Origin: Mogibacterium sp.
GTDB lineage: Bacteria > Bacillota > Clostridia > Peptostreptococcales > Anaerovoracaceae
Reading direction: 5' to 3'
Length of the DNA: 12,503 bases
Assembly: GCA_021442505.1 (NCBI GenBank)
Contig: JABUTC010000030.1
Span: 2,073 to 14,575 of the forward strand
This document shows, piece by piece, positions 8,439 through 12,503 of the stretch. Each line of letters begins with the position of its first letter. Position 1 is the first letter of the stretch. A program made the position numbers and the translations under genes. Under the pieces are notes generated by a model. That model was not told where the DNA came from. It ran no database searches and was given only the letters and a program-made list of their open reading frames with translations.

Positions 8439-8465
8439 GATAATCAGTAAAGGAGGGTGCAGATA

Positions 8466-8999
8466 ATGGAAAAAGAAAAAGTTAATGCAAGCTGCTTGAG
8501 GCAGAACAGAGCGATACGCCTGGCGGCGATTGCCCTTGCACTCATCCTGCTGGTATCGGTAGGAGCAACGGCAGCGTATTTTACATCATTCGTAAGCGCC
8601 AAGGGCGGGCATGAGCTCGTCCTCGGCGAGGAAGCCTGGATTGAAGAGGAAGTTGCTGATAACCAGAAGACTATCAGCATCAAGAACGTTGGTGGAACTG
8701 AAGCAGGTTTAGTTAACTCAAGCCTTTATGTAAGAGTTAAGCTTCTGTACAGCGATTTTAACAACGACGTTACTATTTCACTCGGAAATGACTGGGCTCT
8801 GGAATCAGACGGATACTACTATTACAAGAAGGTTCTTAAGCCGGGCGAGTCGACAAGCAACATCGTAGCAAAAATCGATGTTACAGGCGAAGGCGCTAAG
8901 GCTATCGCAGATCAGTTCGACGTAATCGTAGTAAACGAGAGCACACAGTACATATATGAAGGACCTAACGATCCGTCATATAAGGGCTGGACGAAGTAG
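8466..8999 (+). CDS. SipW-dependent-type (TasA/camelysin-like) secreted protein C
   Basis: ATG 8466 is chosen over the in-frame GTG at 8457 because AGGAGG at 8451-8456 sits 9 bases before it, whereas the GTG directly abuts the Shine-Dalgarno. The product has 177 aa. Residues 1-45 form a basic stretch, a hydrophobic core (18-36) and the motif ATAAYFTSFVSA, as in substrates of the SipW-type signal peptidase (GTxAYFTD-like; family knowledge). The mature part has YVRVKLLYSDF, DGYYYYKKVLKPGEST and a beta-rich pattern seen in TasA/camelysin-like proteins of Clostridia. It lies 27 bases after gene B and 18 before gene D, so it is in the same operon. It probably acts as an extracellular fibre or matrix subunit or an accessory protein. 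The subunit role is inferred. Confidence 0.8.
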   Translation: MEKEKVNASCLRQNRAIRLAAIALALILLVSVGATAAYFTSFVSAKGGHELVLGEEAWIEEEVADNQKTISIKNVGGTEAGLVNSSLYVRVKLLYSDFNNDVTISLGNDWALESDGYYYYKKVLKPGESTSNIVAKIDVTGEGAKAIADQFDVIVVNESTQYIYEGPNDPSYKGWTK

Positions 9000-9017
9000 A
9001 GAAAGGAGTGATGAATT

Positions 9018-9791
9018 ATGAAAGACAATAGCAAAGCTCCTGTATCAAAGAAGACATTGGTGCTCGTAGTACTGGCATGTATTCTTCTTCTGTTCAGTGC
9101 TTTTCAGGGCACAAGAGCAGCTCTGACATACTACAGTGAGGACTACATCACTCAGGTATCAATGAGAAACATCGGTATCACATTACTTGAAAACGGCACA
9201 GCCGTTGATGTAAGAAACGGATACAGCGAAAATACCGGAACATGGCAGACATCCGGAGACAAGACTCTCGTTAAGGACATCCTTAAGGAGACAGACGGAA
9301 ACCTTCTTCTTGGTCACGCATACAAGATGGAACTCGGCGTTCAGAACAGCGCAGAGATTGACCAGTTCGTAATGGTTAGCGTATACAAGAGATGGGTTGA
9401 CAAGAACGGAGACCCTGCTACAGACCTCGATCCTAGTGCAATCGATATTCATTTCACAGGAAACGGCTGGCAGGAAGTAAAAGACATGGCGACACCTGAG
9501 AGAACAGTTCTTGTTTACAACAAGAAGCTGGCAGCAGGAGAGGCAGCACCTATTTTCGCAGATAAGGTAACTATCAAGGATTGGGTTGCAGGCAAAGCTA
9601 CAACAACAACATGGACTGAGGGCAACAAGACATGGACTAAGACAGTCTATGACTACAACGGCTACAAGTTCATCGTAGAGTGTGAGGCTAACGCGGTTCA
9701 GACACACAATGCTGAACAGGCTATCAAGAGTGCTTGGGGAATTAACGTATCGGTTGACGGCGCTAAGAACCTGACATTGGTATCATGGTAA
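9018..9791 (+). CDS. TasA/SipW-substrate-like secreted protein D
   Basis: AAAGGAG at 9002-9008 supports ATG 9018. The product has 257 aa. A basic N-terminus and hydrophobic segment (13-29) lead to GTRAALTYYSEDY, a variant of the SipW-type cleavage region. The mature domain has the pattern QVSMRNIGITLLENG, LGVQNSAEIDQFVMVSVYKRWVD (split here by the family's N-x-G/A turn), a TPERTVLVYNKKLAAGE stretch, YDYNGYKF and AVQTHNAEQAIKSAWG. I recognise these from proteins encoded beside SipW/TasA-like genes in gut Bacillota. There is no C-terminal membrane segment or sorting motif. With C it makes a pair of related exported proteins, suggesting two fibre subunits or a major and a minor one. The exact function is not established from sequence. 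Confidence 0.78.
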   Translation: MKDNSKAPVSKKTLVLVVLACILLLFSAFQGTRAALTYYSEDYITQVSMRNIGITLLENGTAVDVRNGYSENTGTWQTSGDKTLVKDILKETDGNLLLGHAYKMELGVQNSAEIDQFVMVSVYKRWVDKNGDPATDLDPSAIDIHFTGNGWQEVKDMATPERTVLVYNKKLAAGEAAPIFADKVTIKDWVAGKATTTTWTEGNKTWTKTVYDYNGYKFIVECEANAVQTHNAEQAIKSAWGINVSVDGAKNLTLVSW

Positions 9792-9806
9792 TAAGGAGGC
9801 ATAAAG

Positions 9807-10514
9807 ATGAAGATTAAGAATAAAATTATATGCCTTTGCATTACGGCAGTGCTGGTGCTTGGATCGGTAGCAGCAGTTTTCGGTGAAACGTACCAGAGCC
9901 CGAGCGGCTGGAAGGTAAGTTTTACCCAGAACAAGAAGATGTCGTCAAACTTCTCATCGAAGGACATTGCGAACACATTCGCAAAGGCTGAGCCTGGCGA
10001 TACTGTTATCGTTACAGTTTCACAGACAAACAACTATAACAAAGAGACTCGTTGGTACATGAATAACAAGGTTATCAAGACCCTCGAGGACGTTACAGTA
10101 GCTTACAACGGAGCATATTCGTACAAGCTCGAGTATGTATCACCTGCAGGTGCAACAACTGTGCTTTACGACAGTAACAAGGTCGGCGGACAGACATTAC
10201 CTAAGGTAGGTCTTAAGGAAGCAACAAACTCCCTTGAAGAGTGGTTCTACATGGACACTCTGCAGACCGGTCAGACTTCAAAGGTAATCCTTACCATGAA
10301 GATAGACGGTAATGCTCAGGGTAACTACTATCAGAACACTCTCGCAGCTTATCAGCTCGCATGGGCAGTTGAGCTTGACGGAACTCTGATTGTAGACACC
10401 GGCGATACAACAAACATGCTCCTCTGGGCAGGAATTACTCTGGTATGCGGACTCGGAATCGTTGTGATTCTGATGATGCGCAGAAGAAAAGAATCGAGTG
10501 AAGGAGGCAGATAA
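9807..10514 (+). CDS. Sortase-anchored surface protein E (VDTGD signal)
   Basis: AAGGAGG at 9793-9799 supports ATG 9807. The product has 235 aa, with a signal peptide to about residue 26 (AAVFG before ETYQS). The extracellular domain (27-190) contains FTQNKKMSSNFSSKDI, EPGDTVIVTV, NNKVIKTLEDV and LEEWFYMDTLQTGQ, a pattern I associate with exported proteins in SipW/TasA-type loci of gut Bacillota. The C-terminus reads VDTGD (196-200), a hydrophobic segment (203-224), then RRRK: an LPXTG-like sorting signal with the TGD core but a non-canonical start. It is probably linked to the cell wall by a sortase encoded elsewhere, acting as a base or anchor of the apparatus. Its stop overlaps the start of gene F by one base (TAATG), indicating translational coupling. 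Confidence 0.8.
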   Translation: MKIKNKIICLCITAVLVLGSVAAVFGETYQSPSGWKVSFTQNKKMSSNFSSKDIANTFAKAEPGDTVIVTVSQTNNYNKETRWYMNNKVIKTLEDVTVAYNGAYSYKLEYVSPAGATTVLYDSNKVGGQTLPKVGLKEATNSLEEWFYMDTLQTGQTSKVILTMKIDGNAQGNYYQNTLAAYQLAWAVELDGTLIVDTGDTTNMLLWAGITLVCGLGIVVILMMRRRKESSEGGR

Positions 10515-11365
10515 TGAAAAGAATTATTAGACGAGCAACAATTCTGCTTGCAGTCCTGGTACTTAGCGCTGCTTTCTTCCCTGCATGCTTCGGATACAAC
10601 TACAAGGTTACCGTAGATCCGGGCGAGCTCGGTTATGCATTAAGCGACACAATGAGTGGAGACTACGCATACGGCCAGTCCTTTGTTGTTGACCCTAACT
10701 ATGTTACTTTCAGGGATGACCCTGAGAGCGGCGGATGGCTTGGCGACAGATACTTTTACAAGGGACTGAAGGAAGCCGGCAAGGATAACTACAATGATTA
10801 TAACGAGAACCCATACGTATATCCGGTTAACGACACAGTTATAGTTAAGAAGGATACTATGTACGTAGCAGCTTACGGACTTGAGGCTACAAAGGTTAAG
10901 TACGTTGTAAACTATGTGGATGCTCAGGGTAACACAATGGCTCCATCGAAGACTCACTATGGTAATGAGGGAGACAAGCCTGTAGTAGCATTCGTATATG
11001 TTGACGGATATCAGCCACAGGCATACAACCTGACAAAGACACTGGTTGGTGACGAAAGCCAGAATGTATTCACATTCACTTACACACCAATTCCACAGGG
11101 AACTGAGCCTGCTCCAGGTGGCGGCGGCACCGGTGGTGGCACTGGTGGTACCGGTGCAGGTGGTGCTGGCGGAACAACAGTTCCTGACGGCCAGACACCT
11201 CAGGAAATGATCGACCTCGATGACGGCGAAACACCTCTCGACAACATCGACGTTGACAAGCCAAGCAAGCTCCCAATCGTTGTTGGAGGAGCAATCGCAG
11301 TATTCGCAGTAGCAACAATCGCAGCTCTGATCTATGTATGGAGAAAGAGAGGCAGCGAAGCATAA
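10514..11365 (+). CDS. Membrane-anchored MucBP-like surface protein F
   Basis: AAGGAGG at 10501-10507 precedes ATG 10514, which overlaps the gene E stop. The product has 283 aa. Residues 1-27 look like a signal peptide; the Cys at 25 follows FPA, a poor lipobox, so lipoprotein processing is unlikely. Residues 28-124 resemble an InlB/Listeria-Bacteroides-type repeat (YKVTVDPGELG, then V.KDTMYVAAYG). Residues 127-193 fit a MucBP-like domain (VKYVVNYVDAQGN, GY, FTFTYTP). A Gly/Thr-rich linker (202-222) leads to DLDDGETPLDN, a transmembrane segment (253-276) and RKR. Many related anchors carry a PKTGD-like sorting motif after a VPLAN-like stretch; here that place reads NIDVDKPS, so the protein may be held only by its membrane helix. 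It is the last gene of the operon. The adhesive role is inferred. Confidence 0.75.
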   Translation: MKRIIRRATILLAVLVLSAAFFPACFGYNYKVTVDPGELGYALSDTMSGDYAYGQSFVVDPNYVTFRDDPESGGWLGDRYFYKGLKEAGKDNYNDYNENPYVYPVNDTVIVKKDTMYVAAYGLEATKVKYVVNYVDAQGNTMAPSKTHYGNEGDKPVVAFVYVDGYQPQAYNLTKTLVGDESQNVFTFTYTPIPQGTEPAPGGGGTGGGTGGTGAGGAGGTTVPDGQTPQEMIDLDDGETPLDNIDVDKPSKLPIVVGGAIAVFAVATIAALIYVWRKRGSEA

Positions 11366-11377
11366 GCGATAGCGCTT
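11364..11377 (+). other. Small inverted repeat at the gene F stop codon
   Basis: AAGCG and CGCTT flank ATAG, overlapping the gene F stop. It has no T-run and is much weaker than the terminator just downstream. It is probably incidental or a minor mRNA 3'-end element. Confidence 0.3.
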
Positions 11378-11393
11378 TAAAAGCTTAAAACGG

Positions 11394-11420
11394 AGAGACC
11401 CGAAAGGGTCTCTTCTTTTT
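11394..11420 (+). terminator. Intrinsic terminator of the B-F operon
   Basis: AGAGACCC (11394-11401) pairs perfectly with GGGTCTCT (11406-11413) around a GAAA tetraloop and is followed by TCTTTTT. This is a textbook Rho-independent terminator 28 bases after the gene F stop. Confidence 0.93.
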
Positions 11421-11525
11421 GCAGAAAAAAAGGGAGATAATTGTTGGATAAAGAGATGTTTATGTATGACAGTCAACAGGCTGTGGAGATATGATTTAGG
11501 TACCTTCATAAAAGAAGGCAGCCCA

Positions 11526-11554
11526 TTGCTCATATCACAATACCGTGATATAAT
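11526..11554 (+). promoter_or_regulatory. Promoter of the DUF4160/DUF2442 pair
   Basis: A perfect -10 box TATAAT (11549-11554) lies 17 bases after TTGCTC (11526-11531), a weak -35 that keeps the TTG. Predicted transcription starts near 11561, directly before the ribosome binding site of the next gene, leaving a very short leader. Confidence 0.65.
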
Positions 11555-11576
11555 CTTGAACAACAGGAGAAGATTT

Positions 11577-11831
11577 ATGCCTGAAATTACGCGGTTCTAC
11601 GGCATCGTTATCAAAATGTATTTTCTGCAGAGTGAGCATAACCCGCCTCATATTCACGTTTTTTACAACGGAGATGTGGCAGCTGTCGACTATATGACAG
11701 GAGAGATTTTAACAGGGGAGATTCCACCGAAGGCTCTTGCGTTGGTCAATGAGTGGACAGCTGTAAACAGGGAGGCTTTGAACAGGATGTGGAAAACCCA
11801 GGAGTTTGAGAAGTTGCCGCCACTTGAATAG
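11577..11831 (+). CDS. DUF4160 domain protein
   Basis: The frame is open from an earlier ATG at 11466, but that start lies before the promoter and has no ribosome binding site. ATG 11577 has AGGAGA at 11565-11570 and begins MPEITRFYGIVI, the usual N-terminus of this family. The 84-aa product spans the whole family domain, with the hallmark EHNPPHIHVFYNG motif (His-rich PPH.HV) and a C-terminal helix ending in KLPPLE. DUF4160 proteins are commonly encoded directly upstream of DUF2442 proteins and are suspected toxin-antitoxin or regulatory partners; the biochemical activity is not known to me. Its stop codon overlaps the AGGAGG of the next gene, so the two are cotranscribed. Confidence 0.88.
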   Translation: MPEITRFYGIVIKMYFLQSEHNPPHIHVFYNGDVAAVDYMTGEILTGEIPPKALALVNEWTAVNREALNRMWKTQEFEKLPPLE

Positions 11832-11840
11832 GAGGCGAGT

Positions 11841-12272
11841 ATGTTTCATAAAATTAAGTATGTGTACCCTGTGCCTGACTATCGGCTGGTCGTTCAGTTC
11901 AGCGAGGGCGTGTCGAAGGAGTACGATGTTAATCCGTTGTTTAAGAGATTGCCGGTTTTCGAGGCTCTTCGCGATGATGAAGTTCTGTTTAATTCGGTGA
12001 AAGTCGATTTTGGCGGATGCGGCATTGTCTGGAATGAGGAACTGGATTTGTCATGCGACGAGCTTTGGGAACACGGCGTGCAGGTAAAAACTCCTTTTGA
12101 CGGGCTTATGGCTTTCGGCGATGCAACCGAAATCTGGGGGCTGAATGAGAGTACCCTGCGAAAAGCAATCGCATACGGCAAGTTGAAGAACGGAGTCGAT
12201 GTTTGCAAGTATGGCAAGCAGTGGGTAATCTCTATTGAGGCAATGGTGCGAGAGTACGGGGAAGCGAAATAA
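11841..12272 (+). CDS. DUF2442 protein with C-terminal DNA-binding-like (HTH) region
   Basis: ATG 11841 follows AGGAGG (11830-11835) that overlaps the preceding stop; the gap is 9 bases. The product has 143 aa. Residues 1-80 match DUF2442 (IKYVYPVPDYRLVVQFSEG, YDVNPLF, VDFGGCGIVWNEELDLSCDELWEHG). Residues 93-140 look like a helix-turn-helix region: GDATEIWGLNESTLRKAI, then VCKYGKQWVISIEAMVREYG, where an excisionase-like HTH is followed by a wing-like KQWVI strand. DUF2442 proteins are often about 80-90 aa without the extra domain, so this is the longer DNA-binding form. By analogy with toxin-antitoxin pairs it could be the autoregulating partner of the DUF4160 protein; that is inference. Confidence 0.87.
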   Translation: MFHKIKYVYPVPDYRLVVQFSEGVSKEYDVNPLFKRLPVFEALRDDEVLFNSVKVDFGGCGIVWNEELDLSCDELWEHGVQVKTPFDGLMAFGDATEIWGLNESTLRKAIAYGKLKNGVDVCKYGKQWVISIEAMVREYGEAK

Positions 12273-12273
12273 A

Positions 12274-12298
12274 GTAATTTACAGCAAATTACAGCAAA
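12274..12298 (+). repeat. Short tandem and inverted repeat after the DUF2442 gene
   Basis: TTACAGCAAA occurs twice in tandem (12279-12298), and GTAATTT (12274-12280) is inverted as AAATTAC (12286-12292). It lies between the stop codon and the terminator. No function is evident. Confidence 0.5.
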
Positions 12299-12305
12299 TA
12301 TGGTG

Positions 12306-12334
12306 AAGGGCAGTGTGTGGGCACTGCCCTTTTT
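12306..12334 (+). terminator. Intrinsic terminator after the DUF4160/DUF2442 pair
   Basis: AAGGGCAGTG (12306-12315) pairs perfectly with CACTGCCCTT (12322-12331) around a 6-base loop, with T's continuing to 12334. It separates the pair from the next gene. Confidence 0.92.
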
Positions 12335-12369
12335 GTGCAGAATTGAGTGAACCCCTGAAAGTACGCAGC

Positions 12370-12394
12370 CCTTGATATACTACGCATATCAAGG
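12370..12394 (+). promoter_or_regulatory. Perfect 9-bp inverted repeat I upstream of the last gene
   Basis: CCTTGATAT (12370-12378) is mirrored by ATATCAAGG (12386-12394) around a 7-base spacer. TATACT (12376-12381) overlaps it and could be a -10 box, but I see no good -35 at 17 bases. It may be an operator or an RNA hairpin in the leader. Confidence 0.55.
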
Positions 12395-12398
12395 ATGT

Positions 12399-12420
12399 GG
12401 GATACGTTGACACGTATCCC
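12399..12420 (+). promoter_or_regulatory. Perfect 9-bp inverted repeat II containing TTGACA
   Basis: GGGATACGT (12399-12407) is mirrored by ACGTATCCC (12412-12420) around TGAC. A consensus -35 hexamer TTGACA (12407-12412) sits in its centre; TACTTT (12429-12434), 16 bases further, is a weak -10 that would give an almost leaderless transcript. A repressor operator over a promoter or an RNA leader hairpin are both possible. Confidence 0.55.
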
Positions 12421-12447
12421 AGAAAAGATACTTTAGGGAGGGGTAAT

Positions 12448-12503
12448 ATGGAAACGCAGGAGAATAAAGGACAAAGTGCTATAAACAAGATAAAAGAATT
12501 TGT
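12448..12503 (+). CDS. Start of a gene of unknown function (3' end outside window)
   Basis: GGGAGGGG (12436-12443) lies 4 bases before ATG 12448. Eighteen codons are visible, reading METQENKGQSAINKIKEF: a polar, Lys/Glu-rich N-terminus without a signal peptide in the visible part. This is too little to assign a family. Two perfect hairpins directly upstream suggest it is regulated separately from the DUF4160/DUF2442 pair, which has its own terminator. Confidence 0.65.
   Translation, partial: METQENKGQSAINKIKEF

Noticed and set aside
8457..8459. GTG 8457 as the start of gene C
   Set aside because: It directly follows AGGAGG with no spacing; ATG 8466 has proper spacing and a normal signal peptide.
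11444..11494. Short open frame (TTG start, about 16 codons) between the operon terminator and the DUF4160 promoter
   Set aside because: AGGGAG is present at a fair distance, but the peptide is tiny and recognisably like nothing I know. It could be a remnant of a decayed gene; the evidence is too thin.
11466..11576. N-terminal extension of the DUF4160 frame from ATG 11466
   Set aside because: The TATAAT promoter lies inside this stretch, there is no ribosome binding site at 11466, and the family domain begins at 11577.
1..12503. CRISPR array, tRNA, rRNA, insertion sequence or phage genes
   Set aside because: No regularly spaced short repeats, no cloverleaf or rRNA sequence, no transposase or integrase frame was seen.

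Overview
The window looks like chromosome of an anaerobic Bacillota (class Clostridia, probably a gut or oral relative of Lachnospiraceae, Eubacterium or Family XIII). This rests on the strong AGGAGG ribosome binding sites before nearly every gene, mid-range G+C, Cna-B/SpaA/FctA-type surface modules, TasA/SipW-type secretion signals, and a DUF4160/DUF2442 gene pair. All genes lie on the + strand. The taxonomy is inferred; no marker gene is present.

Positions 2-2152 hold the 3' end of a large repetitive surface protein (gene A), cut by the window edge. After a 265-base gap with a sigma-A-type promoter and a structured leader comes a 2006-residue surface protein (gene B, 2418-8438). It has a signal peptide, an N-terminal globular region, ten tandem Ig-like stalk repeats, a divergent domain, a hexaglycine hinge, a SpaA-like domain, an FctA-like domain, and a C-terminal module almost shared with gene A. 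Both giants end in a Gly-rich tail closing in Tyr, with no LPXTG motif and no membrane segment.

Four small secreted or membrane-anchored proteins follow with gaps of 27, 18 and 15 bases and then a 1-base overlap. They are C (8466-8999) and D (9018-9791), both with TasA/SipW-substrate-like features; E (9807-10514), exported with a VDTGD sortase-type anchor; and F (10514-11365), exported with an InlB-repeat-like region, a MucBP-like domain, a Gly linker and a C-terminal membrane anchor. A clear intrinsic terminator follows at 11394-11420. Genes B to F therefore look like one transcript of about 9 kb encoding a surface fibre or adhesin apparatus: a giant isopeptide-stabilised stalk, two candidate TasA-like fibre subunits and two anchored base or accessory proteins. 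The sortase and the SipW peptidase that this model needs are not in the window.

From 11549 a separate promoter drives a two-gene unit: a DUF4160 protein of 84 aa and a DUF2442 protein fused to a C-terminal DNA-binding-like region. The pair resembles a toxin-antitoxin or regulatory module and has its own terminator at 12306-12334. The window closes with the first 18 codons of another gene (from 12448), preceded by two perfect 9-bp hairpins that may be operator or leader elements.

The most unusual points are the anchor-less giant pair with a shared C-terminal module, its coupling to TasA-like subunits in one operon, and the structured leader before gene B.
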